This document shows, in pieces, positions 35,733-43,625 of a DNA stretch of 64,000 nucleotides. Position 1 is the first letter of the stretch; every line of letters starts with the position of its first letter. Made by a program: the position numbers and the translations under genes. The notes beneath the pieces are model-generated. The model saw nothing but the letters and a program-made list of their open reading frames with translations, searched no databases and was not told the origin of the DNA. The stretch comes from an uncultured Coriobacteriaceae bacterium (lineage in GTDB: Bacteria > Actinomycetota > Coriobacteriia > Coriobacteriales > Atopobiaceae): contig CACYGL010000001.1 in the NCBI GenBank assembly GCA_902773995.1, positions 140,499 to 204,498 on the forward strand, given 5' to 3'.

Positions 35733-36346
35733 CAGTCATCCCAGCTAAAGGCGCAGACAAGATGACGAAGCTTTGCATGGCCATAGCCCACCACGTTAAC
35801 GGCCACCACGTCAAAGCGAACCGAGTCGACATTGGTGTGCTCTACCAGGTAGAGAAGGCCAAGCAACCGGTAGCGCTCCTGTTTCTTGGGATCGACGGCG
35901 ATCTCGGGCATGTATTCTGCCTCGTCACCAAGGGCAAGCCTCGTCTTCACCTCAACAAGCACCACGCTGTGACGCATCTCTTCGTCCGGCTCGTCCTCGG
36001 TGGCAACGATGTCCACCTCGCCCGCCCGGCATCTCCAGTTCATGTCAAGGATGCGATAGCCGTTATCTGCAAGGTAGTTGGCCGCAAGGCGCTCGCCCTC
36101 GGCACCAAGCTCCTTTGTGGTGTACTCGTCCAAAGGCTTACGATCCACGCCGGGACCATCGGGACCGTATCCTAACCCCTCGTCCTCGTCGAAGTCGACA
36201 CACCGGGACTCCCCGGGGACGCCAAACCCCATGCCATACCCGTCAAACTCATGACCAAGGTGTCCAAAGCAGAACTCGCTGTGCGAACGGCCGCCCCCAG
36301 AGGCCCAGTCGGAACCACCGCGTAACCCAAATGTCGTCTCACTCAT
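35732..36346 (-). CDS. yraN: YraN/UPF0102 family nuclease-fold protein with N-terminal extension
   Basis: 204 residues from the ATG at 36346, which follows AAGGAGAG. The last 130 residues are a typical restriction-endonuclease-like fold: GAEGERLAANYLADNGYRILDMNWR, GEVDIVA, VVLVEVKTR (Glu-x-Lys core), RYRLLGLLYL and RFDVVAV. The first 75 residues are Gly/Asp/Glu-rich and poorly ordered, an extension most members lack. Encoded at the head of the comM-dprA-trmFO-xerC run. Function of the family is unproven. Confidence 0.87.
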   Translation of the reverse strand: MSETTFGLRGGSDWASGGGRSHSEFCFGHLGHEFDGYGMGFGVPGESRCVDFDEDEGLGYGPDGPGVDRKPLDEYTTKELGAEGERLAANYLADNGYRILDMNWRCRAGEVDIVATEDEPDEEMRHSVVLVEVKTRLALGDEAEYMPEIAVDPKKQERYRLLGLLYLVEHTNVDSVRFDVVAVNVVGYGHAKLRHLVCAFSWDD

Positions 36347-36424
36347 AGCGCTCTCCTTTCTCGTGACTAAACGGGAGAGCGATGATGTCACCAGGGGCTT
36401 GCACGACGCCGACAAAACGCGAGC

Positions 36425-36545
36425 ACCTGGCTGCCAGGTAGCCGACAGTTCAAAAGGCATAGAAAGAAATTGGCAGCTCTGGATCTGCAAGCACCCAGAG
36501 CCGCTGGAGTCTTTCAAAACCAAAACTGTGTGACGAGAATTCTCG
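36425..36545 (-). promoter_or_regulatory. Structured 233-base leader upstream of yraN
   Basis: The gap 36347-36579 between rnhB and yraN holds no gene but three dyads: ACCTGGC-T-GCCAGGT (36425-36439), a 10-bp stem with one mismatch (arms 36473-36482 and 36495-36504), and the perfect 12-bp palindrome CGAGAATTCTCG (36534-36545). They could be a regulatory leader or operator for the competence-type operon. No clear -35/-10 pair was found. Confidence 0.45.
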
Positions 36546-36579
36546 CAAGCCAAACGGGGCAGCGATAACGCGAGAAAAA

Positions 36580-37362
36580 CTAGAAGAGCGGCGGGGTCTC
36601 GAGGAAGTTTCCGCAGAAGGATACGCGATGTATAGGCGAAAGGCCGTGCTCGCGTATGGCAGCAATGTGCTCCGGGGAGCCGTAGCCTTTGCATTCCGCT
36701 AGGTGATACTCCGGGTACTCCTCGGCCAGCGACACCATGAGCGCATCCCTCGTCACCTTGGCAACAATGGAGGCGGCGGCGATGCACGAGACGCGCGCAT
36801 CGCCCTTGACGAGTGTGACCTCCTTGGGGCTCACGTGCACGGGATTCCCGTCGATGAGGACGGCATCCGCATCGACTCCGGCATCGTCGATGGCACGCTT
36901 CATAGCCATGCGAAGGGCCACACCCATCCCAACGGCATCGATGGATGCGGGCTCCACGTGGGCGATGCCCACCGCAAGGGCAACGTCTGCGATGCGCGCG
37001 GCGAGGACCTCGCGCTGAGCCGGCGTGAGCTGCTTTGAGTCGTTGATGCCCCAGACGATGGGCTCATCGGGGAGCGCCACCGCGGCCACGGTGAGCGGGC
37101 CGGCAAGCGCGCCGCGGCCCACCTCATCGACGCCAAGTACTAGGCCGGGTCCACCAAGCTCTCTGGCCTTGGCATACATCCCCAGCACGCGCTCACGTTC
37201 GCCCCGCTCGCGCGCCAAGCGCCTTTTGGCCACCTCGCGCGCATGCTGCACCTGCTTACGGGGGTCGTCTGCATAGCGCTTCTCAAGGCGAGCGAACTCA
37301 TCCTCGTTGGCACAGGCGAAGAGCGCCGCCACTTCGTGGGCTGTTGCCGAAGACCGTGCCAA
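36580..37362 (-). CDS. rnhB: Ribonuclease HII
   Basis: Removes RNA from RNA-DNA hybrids. About 260 residues; the RNase domain begins near residue 72 with GVDEVGRGALAGPLTVAAV, then NDSKQLTPAQRE, IDGNPVHVSP, KGDARVSCIAAASIVAKVTRD and GYGSPEHIAAI. The preceding 70 residues are Arg/Glu-rich. The first in-frame ATG (37461) falls inside the rplS terminator, so I choose the TTG at 37362 after GGGGGGAG. Downstream is the yraN leader. Confidence 0.92.
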   Translation of the reverse strand: MARSSATAHEVAALFACANEDEFARLEKRYADDPRKQVQHAREVAKRRLARERGERERVLGMYAKARELGGPGLVLGVDEVGRGALAGPLTVAAVALPDEPIVWGINDSKQLTPAQREVLAARIADVALAVGIAHVEPASIDAVGMGVALRMAMKRAIDDAGVDADAVLIDGNPVHVSPKEVTLVKGDARVSCIAAASIVAKVTRDALMVSLAEEYPEYHLAECKGYGSPEHIAAIREHGLSPIHRVSFCGNFLETPPLF

Positions 37363-37420
37363 TAGACTCCCCCCAAACTGGCATCCGACATACTGGTGAA
37401 CGGACGCGTCGCAAGTACAT

Positions 37421-37454
37421 AGAGAAGAGGGGCCACCCAAACGGGCAGCCCCTC
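37421..37454 (-). terminator. Intrinsic terminator of rplS
   Basis: On the minus strand, GAGGGGC-TGCCC pairs with GGGTG-GCCCCTC around GTTT, then TTCTCT. It begins 22 bases after the rplS stop and overlaps the first in-frame ATG of rnhB. Confidence 0.8.
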
Positions 37455-37475
37455 CATACAAAACGATACGATGCT

Positions 37476-37817
37476 CTAGCGCTTCTCGGGAATGCGAGCG
37501 GCCTTGCCCACGCGATCGCGGAGGTAGTAGAGCTTCGCACGACGGACATCACCATGGCGAACAACCTCGAGCTTGGCAATCTTGGGGCTGTGCAGGGGAA
37601 ACGTACGCTCCACGCCAACGCCAAAGCTGATCTTGCGGACGGTGAAGGTCTCACGGGAACCAGCACCGCTCATGCGGATGACGTCGCCCTGGAAGACCTG
37701 CTCACGAGAGCGGTCACCCTCGATGATGCGGTAGTGGACCTTGACGTTGTCGCCAACCAGGACCGCGGGGATGTCCTCACGAATCTGCTGACGCTCGATG
37801 GCGCGAATGTAATCCAT
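37476..37817 (-). CDS. rplS: 50S ribosomal protein L19
   Basis: 113 residues. [19 protein letters not shown] at the start, then [42 protein letters not shown] and the C-terminal [16 protein letters not shown]. Start at ATG 37817 after ATGAGGAATAGC. Its own promoter and terminator make it monocistronic, unlike its usual place directly after trmD. Confidence 0.96.
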   Translation of the reverse strand: MDYIRAIERQQIREDIPAVLVGDNVKVHYRIIEGDRSREQVFQGDVIRMSGAGSRETFTVRKISFGVGVERTFPLHSPKIAKLEVVRHGDVRRAKLYYLRDRVGKAARIPEKR

Positions 37818-37890
37818 GCTATTCCTCATCTCTAGACTAGAGGTGCCGACGCACGTGCGAACGACACATAGGCTTACACACAAGCGAGAA

Positions 37891-37919
37891 TTATAGAGCA
37901 CCGCGGGCAACCGGACAAG
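37891..37919 (-). promoter_or_regulatory. Promoter of rplS
   Basis: Minus strand: -35 TTGTCC (37914-37919), 17-base spacer, perfect -10 TATAAT (37891-37896). The start codon lies 74 bases downstream of the -10. Confidence 0.75.
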
Positions 37920-37963
37920 AACTACATAACTTGATGAATGAATCCACGCACCAGCCGCAATGT

Positions 37964-38998
37964 CTACAGACAGAAGCCGGCAACCACGCCGGAAGCTGTG
38001 TTCGCCTGGCCCACCGAGGACGGAAAACCCGTCTCGCTTGCCCGGAAGAAGTACGCACTGGAGCTTGTGTCGGCGTAGTTCAGCGGATACGCGGAACGGT
38101 ACCACCACGGACGAGAGGAGCCGCGGTATATGAGCGCCAGTGCGTCCGACTGCCCACCGGTCTCCCCCGTGACGCCAGCTGCCGAGAAGTACGCGTACTG
38201 CGTCCCCTCGGCGTTGAGCACAGCGTCCAGGCCAGCGGTATAAGAGATCTCGGTGGCAAACTCATCCTCAAACCACGTGATGTTGCCGCATACCTCGACG
38301 GCCGAGAAGGCCCACAGGGCATCTGCCGTCTGGGTGACGGATGCAACATCCGAGGTAACCCCCACGTTGTTGGTAGCCTTGGAAACGCTCACAATAAGGG
38401 AGGCAAGGTCATCCGGAAGGAGCGCCATGCCGTCACCCGCAAGCCACGCCCTGAGCGAGGAGGACTCCCAACCGCCCTGGTTGGTGTTGGAGGCTTCCAT
38501 GGGCTGCTCGGAGAGCATCGACACCATGAGCGTCATGCCCGCAACGCCAGAGCCGTCGGCACGCTGGTCGTGCCTGAACCCCACAATGCGCGCATACGCC
38601 AAGGTGTTATCGTCGAGAACCACCTCACGCGTCTCGTTGACAGGCACCCCCGAGGCATCTGCCAAGTTGTACTCTTGCGCAATTGCCAGGCCCTCGTCAT
38701 CTGTGGCAGCAGCAGCGATCCTGGCGGAAATCTGTGAGAGCTCGTCCCAGCTGTAGTCGGAGAAGGCCTTGGGCTCAAGCGTCTGCGCAGCCTCAGCACC
38801 CTGGCCCTCGGTCTCTTGGCCGGTCTGCTGGGCAGGCTCGCCCGCAAGGCCGGGAGCCACGCTCTCTACCAGCGGACGCAGCTGGCCCGTCATGGCAAGC
38901 GCGAGCACCCCCACGGCAAGCGCGACAAACACGCAGGCAACGACGAGCAGCCCACGCCCTGTGCTCCCGCTGTCTCTGCGGCTGTGCTTTGGAGCCAT
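37964..38998 (-). CDS. DUF6273 domain protein with N-terminal membrane anchor
   Basis: 344 residues. A basic start and one hydrophobic segment ([20 protein letters not shown], about 17-36) suggest a signal anchor; then a Gln/Glu/Gly linker to about residue 75. The rest is exported and resembles DUF6273: [63 protein letters not shown] and [17 protein letters not shown]. The function is unknown; the fold is often found in surface proteins of gut Gram-positives. It lies between dgt and rplS with gaps on both sides. Confidence 0.75.
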   Translation of the reverse strand: MAPKHSRRDSGSTGRGLLVVACVFVALAVGVLALAMTGQLRPLVESVAPGLAGEPAQQTGQETEGQGAEAAQTLEPKAFSDYSWDELSQISARIAAAATDDEGLAIAQEYNLADASGVPVNETREVVLDDNTLAYARIVGFRHDQRADGSGVAGMTLMVSMLSEQPMEASNTNQGGWESSSLRAWLAGDGMALLPDDLASLIVSVSKATNNVGVTSDVASVTQTADALWAFSAVEVCGNITWFEDEFATEISYTAGLDAVLNAEGTQYAYFSAAGVTGETGGQSDALALIYRGSSRPWWYRSAYPLNYADTSSSAYFFRASETGFPSSVGQANTASGVVAGFCL

Positions 38999-39067
38999 GC
39001 ATCCTCCCCGGTTGTATTGCCAGACGTCTAGAGCCTACCAAAGATACGTGTGCATGGCATGCCGCCC

Positions 39068-40129
39068 TCACCTGCCGTGGGACATGACGCCCTTCCACGA
39101 GCGAGGAACGGTGAGGTCCTCGAAGACCCTCACGGCATAGCGGTCCGTCATGCCCGAGACGTAGTCCGCAACCTGTACGTCCGGGTGGTTCGAGTCGTGC
39201 TTGAGGTACTCCTCGGGCACCTCGTCCATGTGGGTCACCAGGTGGTCAAAGAGAAGCTCGATCATGCGCGTGGCCTTGGGCTCCTCCTCCTTGGCATCAC
39301 CCTTGGTGTAGAGCGACTCAAAGAGGAACGAGCGAAGCTCCATCATCGCGTCCCAGACGTCTTCGGACATGCGGATGTCGCCAGCCGCTGCGCTTCCCGC
39401 GCAGATGTCACGGACCATGACGTCAATGCGTTCCGAGGAGCTGCCGCCGAGGAGCTCGCGAGGACGCTGCGGAAGGTCATCCTCGGTGAGAAGGCCCGCA
39501 CGCTCGGCATCGTCGATGTCGTGGCACACGTAGGCAATGCGGTCCGCGCAGGCAACAACCCTGCCCTCAAGCGTCTGCGCGCGTTGCGAGCCGGTGTGGC
39601 AGAGGATGCCGTCGCGCACCTCCCAGGTGAGGTTAAGGCCCCGCCCGTCCTTCTCCAGGCACTCCACCAGCCTCACGCTCTGTCTGTTGTGTCGGAAGAT
39701 GTAGCGGCCCTCGTCGGAGTCTGGATCGATACCGCGATAACGAGCCATGGCACGCGAGAGAGCGCGTTCCCCGCAGTGTCCAAAGGGCGTGTGGCCAAGA
39801 TCGTGGCCCAGTGCGATAGCCTCGGTAAGGTCCTCGTTGAGTCCAAGCGCACGAGAGATGCTCCGGGCAATCTGCGCGACTTCAAGCGTGTGAGTGAGCC
39901 GCGTGCGGTAGTGGTCGCCCTCTGGGGCAAGGAAGACCTGCGTCTTGTTGGCCAGGCGCCTGAAGCTCTTGCAGTGGAGGATGCGGTCGCGGTCACGCTG
40001 ATAGCAAGGCCTTAGATAGTCTTCCTCCTCGGGCACGTCCCGGCCCTTAGACTGCGAGCTCTTTGCCGCCTGCGCAGAGAGGAGCTCCTCCTCGCGAGCA
40101 ATCTGATCCTCCCTGTCGTGAACCCTCAT
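39068..40129 (-). CDS. dgt: dGTPase-like HD-domain deoxynucleoside triphosphohydrolase
   Basis: Hydrolyses dNTPs to nucleosides and triphosphate. 353 residues. N-terminal FRRLANKTQVFLAPEGDHYRTRLTHTLEVAQIARSI gives the first histidine; IALGHDLGHTPFGHCGERAL holds the HD pair, and ADRIAYVCHDIDDA the last Asp. The ATG at 40129 has GGAGG five bases upstream; an in-frame codon at 40144 is rejected. It follows ppdK after a terminator. Confidence 0.92.
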   Translation of the reverse strand: MRVHDREDQIAREEELLSAQAAKSSQSKGRDVPEEEDYLRPCYQRDRDRILHCKSFRRLANKTQVFLAPEGDHYRTRLTHTLEVAQIARSISRALGLNEDLTEAIALGHDLGHTPFGHCGERALSRAMARYRGIDPDSDEGRYIFRHNRQSVRLVECLEKDGRGLNLTWEVRDGILCHTGSQRAQTLEGRVVACADRIAYVCHDIDDAERAGLLTEDDLPQRPRELLGGSSSERIDVMVRDICAGSAAAGDIRMSEDVWDAMMELRSFLFESLYTKGDAKEEEPKATRMIELLFDHLVTHMDEVPEEYLKHDSNHPDVQVADYVSGMTDRYAVRVFEDLTVPRSWKGVMSHGR

Positions 40130-40158
40130 GGGCGCCTCCAACATGCCGGATGCTCTGA

Positions 40159-40199
40159 TAAAGAACAGGGGGAGAGGCGCCAGGCCCCTCCCCCTCTGT
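40159..40199 (-). terminator. Terminator of ppdK
   Basis: Long G/C stem with a few mismatches: ACAGAGGGGGAG pairs with CTCTCCCCCTGT, with extra GGC/GCC pairing near the loop. It is followed by TCTTTATC on the minus strand, and begins 29 bases after the ppdK stop. Confidence 0.75.
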
Positions 40200-40227
40200 G
40201 TGCTAGACGTGCATCAACGCCAGGTTA

Positions 40228-42933
40228 CTAGGCGACCTTGGCAGGACCGCCGTTGGAGTTGATCTTGGCCTGCGCTGCCGCAAGGCGAGCGATGGGCACG
40301 CGGTACGGCGAGCAGGACACGTAGTCGAGGCCGAGGTCATAGTAGACCTGGATGGACTCGGGGTCGCCACCAGTCTCGCCGCAGACGCCGCAGACGATGT
40401 CCGGGTTGGCCTTGTGGCCACCCTCGACGCCCATCTGGACGAGCTTGGCGACGCCGGGGTCGACGGTCGCGAAGGGGTTCCGCTTGACGATCTTCTTGTC
40501 GAGGTAGAGCGGCATGAACGCGGACTCGACGTCGTCGCGGGAGAACCCGAGGCAGGTCTGGGTGAGGTCGTTGGTGCCAAAGGAGAAGAAGTCGGCGTGC
40601 TTGCCGATCTCGTCGGCGGTGATGGCAGCGCGGGGAAGCTCAATCATGGTGCCGATGGGAATCTCGAGCTTGACGCCCGTCTCCTCCTCGACCTCCTTCA
40701 GGGTCTTCTCGACGCCGGCGCGGACGAGCTCAATCTCGGACTCGAAGGCAACGAGCGGGATCATGATCTCGGGCTTGGGGTCGAAGCCCTCCTTCTTGAG
40801 CTCGGCAGCGGCGCCCGCGATGGCGCGGACCTGCATGACGTTGAGCTCGGGGTAGACGATGCCCAGGCGGCAGCCGCGAAGGCCGAGCATGGGGTTGGCC
40901 TCCTGGAAGGAGTCGAGCTTGGCGAGCAGGGCGCGCTTCTCAGTGCAGTCCTTGCCGGCGCACTCCTCCTTGGTGATCTCGACCTCAAGGTCGCGCGGGT
41001 TGTCGAGGAACTCGTGCAAAGGGGGATCGAGCAGGCGCACGATGACGGTCTTGCCGTCCATGGCCTTGAACATGCCAAGGAAGTCACCCTTCTGGGCCTC
41101 GCCCAGCTTCTTGAGGGACTCCTGCTTCACATCGTCGGACTCGGCGAGGATGAAGTTCTGGATGAGCTGCTTGCGCTCGCCAAGGAACATGTGCTCGGTG
41201 CGGTCCAGGCCAATGCCCTCGGCGCCGTTGTCAGCGGAGAGCTGCGCGTCGGCGGGGTTGTCGGCGTTGGCGCGGACGCCAATCACGCGGCCACGGGCGG
41301 GATCCTTGCGGACCTCGTCTGCCCAGTCGAGGATGGTCTCGAGGTCGCCGCCGAGCTGCGGACGAACCAGGGGCACCTCGCCCAGGATGACGTCACCCGT
41401 GGTGCCGTCGATGGAGATGATGTCGCCCTCGTGAAGGACAACGTCGGTGCCAGCAACCTTGCACTCCTTGTTAGGAGCGTCGATGTGGAGAGCCTCTACG
41501 CCGCAGACGCAGGGGGCGCCCATGCCACGGGCGATGACGGCCGCGTGGGACGTCTTGCCGCCGTGAGAGGTGAGGATGCCCTCGGCAGCAACCATGCCCT
41601 TGAGGTCGTCGGGCGTGGTCTCCCAGCGCACGAGGATGGAGGGCTTGCCAGCCTCCTTGAAGGCCTCGGCGTCAGCGGACGAGAACACCACGGCACCGGT
41701 AGCAGCGCCGGGGGAGGCGTTCAGGCCCTTGGCGAGGACCTCGTACTTGGCCTTGGGGTCAAACTGCGGGTGCAGGAGCTGGTCGAGCTGCTCGGGGGCA
41801 ACGCGCATGACCGCGGTCTCCCTGGAGATGCGACCCTCCTCGTACATCTGGATGGCAACCTTGAGCGCGGAGAGGGCGGTACGCTTGCCCACGCGGGTCT
41901 GGAGCATCCAGAGCTTGCCCTCCTGGATGGTGAACTCGAGGTCCATCATGTCAGCGTAGTGGTCCTCGAGGATCTCGAAGACGTGGTAGAGCTCCTTGCC
42001 AGCCTCCTCGAGACCCGGGGTCTTGGGCAGGTCGGAGATGGGCTCGGTGTTGCGGATGCCGGCCACGACGTCCTCGCCCTGGGCGTTGACCAGGAAGTCG
42101 CCGTAGCGCTCGTTGGTGCCGTCGGCGGGGTTGCGCGTGAACGCGACGCCGGTTGCCGAGGTGTCACCCATGTTACCGAAGACCATGCACTGGACGTTGA
42201 CGGCAGTGCCCAGGTCATCGGGGATCTTGTTCTGCTTGCGGTACAGGATGGCGCGCGGTGTGTTCCAGGATCCGAAGACCGCCTGCTCGGCAAGACGCAG
42301 CTGGAGGTACGGGTCGTGCGGGAACACGGGCTTGCCGTCGACGACAACCTCGGGGTACTTCTCGGGGTCGACGTTGTCGGAGAAGATCTGCTTGAAGGTG
42401 GCGACGAGGTCCTTGAGGTCGTCAGCGTTGAGCTCGGTGTCAAGCTTCACGCCGCGCTCGGCCTTCTTGGCGTTGATGGCATCCTCGAAGAGCTGGCCAT
42501 CGACGCCCATGACGACGTCCGAGAACATCTGGACGAAGCGGCGGTAGGAGTCGTAGCCAAAGCGGGGATTGCCGGTCTTCTTGATGAGGCCCTGAACGGA
42601 GTCATCGTTGAGGCCGAGGTTAAGGACGGTGTCCATCATGCCAGGCATGGAGAAGGGGGCGCCGGAGCGGACGGAGACGAGTAGCGGGTCGTCCTTGTCG
42701 CCGAGCTTCTTGCCCATGCGCTTCTCGAGGTCCTTACGGTAGACGTCGATCTCGTCAAGAACGCCGTCGGGCCAGACGTTACCAGCGGACGAGTAAGCGA
42801 CGCAGGTCTGGCAGGTGATGGAGAATCCCGGAGGAACGGGAAGGCCGATGTTGGCCATCTCCGCCAGGTTGGCGCCCTTGCCGCCGGTGATCCACTTCGC
42901 CTCGTCGACGGTAGCGCCGGCAACCTCAGACAT
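40228..42933 (-). CDS. ppdK: Pyruvate, phosphate dikinase
   Basis: Converts pyruvate, ATP and Pi to PEP, AMP and PPi and back. 901 residues. The N-terminal ATP-grasp domain begins GGKGANLAEMANIGLPVPPGF, with VSVRSGAPFSMPGMMDTVLNLG; the central phosphohistidine domain has the catalytic His in LTSHGGKTSHAAVIARGMGAPCV and the Thr two residues before it; the PEP barrel ends in NPDIVCGVCGETGGDP with GTNDLTQTCLGFSRDD. ATG 42933 follows GGGGAG. It lies directly after the short PPDK-regulator-like gene. Confidence 0.97.
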   Translation of the reverse strand: MSEVAGATVDEAKWITGGKGANLAEMANIGLPVPPGFSITCQTCVAYSSAGNVWPDGVLDEIDVYRKDLEKRMGKKLGDKDDPLLVSVRSGAPFSMPGMMDTVLNLGLNDDSVQGLIKKTGNPRFGYDSYRRFVQMFSDVVMGVDGQLFEDAINAKKAERGVKLDTELNADDLKDLVATFKQIFSDNVDPEKYPEVVVDGKPVFPHDPYLQLRLAEQAVFGSWNTPRAILYRKQNKIPDDLGTAVNVQCMVFGNMGDTSATGVAFTRNPADGTNERYGDFLVNAQGEDVVAGIRNTEPISDLPKTPGLEEAGKELYHVFEILEDHYADMMDLEFTIQEGKLWMLQTRVGKRTALSALKVAIQMYEEGRISRETAVMRVAPEQLDQLLHPQFDPKAKYEVLAKGLNASPGAATGAVVFSSADAEAFKEAGKPSILVRWETTPDDLKGMVAAEGILTSHGGKTSHAAVIARGMGAPCVCGVEALHIDAPNKECKVAGTDVVLHEGDIISIDGTTGDVILGEVPLVRPQLGGDLETILDWADEVRKDPARGRVIGVRANADNPADAQLSADNGAEGIGLDRTEHMFLGERKQLIQNFILAESDDVKQESLKKLGEAQKGDFLGMFKAMDGKTVIVRLLDPPLHEFLDNPRDLEVEITKEECAGKDCTEKRALLAKLDSFQEANPMLGLRGCRLGIVYPELNVMQVRAIAGAAAELKKEGFDPKPEIMIPLVAFESEIELVRAGVEKTLKEVEEETGVKLEIPIGTMIELPRAAITADEIGKHADFFSFGTNDLTQTCLGFSRDDVESAFMPLYLDKKIVKRNPFATVDPGVAKLVQMGVEGGHKANPDIVCGVCGETGGDPESIQVYYDLGLDYVSCSPYRVPIARLAAAQAKINSNGGPAKVA

Positions 42934-43095
42934 TTCACTCCCCTGTTCGAACAACCTGACACGCCTTGCGGCGCGCACTCACATCGCGGCGCCAGGTTCA
43001 AGGCACCGCAACGCCCAATTCTAGACAGACCCATTTTTGGGAGATGCCAAAATCAAGCGGTAACCGGTAGACGGAAAAATAAGCCGGCGAACGTA

Positions 43096-43127
43096 ACAAA
43101 ATTGGGGCCAGACGTGAGTCTGGCCCC
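43096..43127 (-). terminator. Terminator of the PPDK-regulator-like gene
   Basis: Perfect 10-bp stem GGGGCCAGAC / GTCTGGCCCC with a 4-base loop, followed by AATTTTGTT on the minus strand. It lies 30 bases after the short gene and 160 bases before ppdK, so the two are not simply one transcript. Confidence 0.85.
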
Positions 43128-43157
43128 CTGAACGGACAAAAGACTTGAACCTATGAA

Positions 43158-43562
43158 CTACTCGTTCGAAGCCGGGTGCTCCGAGAAGGTGGCGCCAATG
43201 GCGTGGCTCGGCTCCTCGCCGGTGAGCGTGGAGATGACCGTCACGGCAGGCCCGAGCAGGTCGATGGAGGGGATGCCCCTCCTGTCAAGCTCGCGGCGAA
43301 TCTCGCGGCGGAGCTGCCCGTTGGCAAACGTGTGGAAGACGGCACTTGGCCTCTCCGGGTCGAAGTTCTTGTCGAAGTAGTCTCTTACCTGCTCGACGCT
43401 CTCGACGCCAGACACGCGGATGATCTCGACGGAGCCATCGCCAAACTGCGCAGCGGCAGCCTCCACAACGGCCTTTGCGGTCTCGCCGCGCGCGTCAGAA
43501 AGCACGTAGATGGCAGGGACAACGTGGCCGAAGACATCATCGTCCAGATCAAGTTTCCTCAT
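43158..43562 (-). CDS. PPDK regulatory protein-like (DUF299), N-terminal domain only
   Basis: 134 residues from the ATG at 43562 with GGAGG seven bases upstream. The sequence matches the first half of the PPDK/PEP-synthase kinase-pyrophosphorylase family: AIYVLSDARGETAKAVVEAAAAQF, VEIIRVSGVESVEQV, FHTFANGQLRREI, RRGIPSIDLLGPAV, GEEPSHAIG. The full family has about 270 residues; the second half, with the P-loop GVSRTSKTP-type motif, is absent and the gene is closed by a clean stop and a terminator. It stands between glyS and ppdK, where full-length regulators normally occur. Confidence 0.8.
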   Translation of the reverse strand: MRKLDLDDDVFGHVVPAIYVLSDARGETAKAVVEAAAAQFGDGSVEIIRVSGVESVEQVRDYFDKNFDPERPSAVFHTFANGQLRREIRRELDRRGIPSIDLLGPAVTVISTLTGEEPSHAIGATFSEHPASNE

Positions 43563-43625
43563 AGTCGATCCTCCCAAGTGACCCAATCGTGCGGGGACGT
43601 TGCAGCAAGTGTAACCGCTCTTACC

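Noticed and set aside
36534..36545. SOS (LexA) box upstream of yraN
   Set aside because: CGAGAATTCTCG is symmetric but lacks the CGAAC-N4-GTTCG pattern of actinobacterial LexA sites.
36347..36787. Long N-terminal extension of YraN reaching into rnhB
   Set aside because: It overlaps rnhB and the structured gap and has no recognisable domain; AAGGAGAG marks the ATG at 36346.
37363..37461. rnhB starting at the ATG 37461
   Set aside because: That ATG lies inside the terminator hairpin of rplS; a TTG with GGGGGGAG at 37362 fits better.
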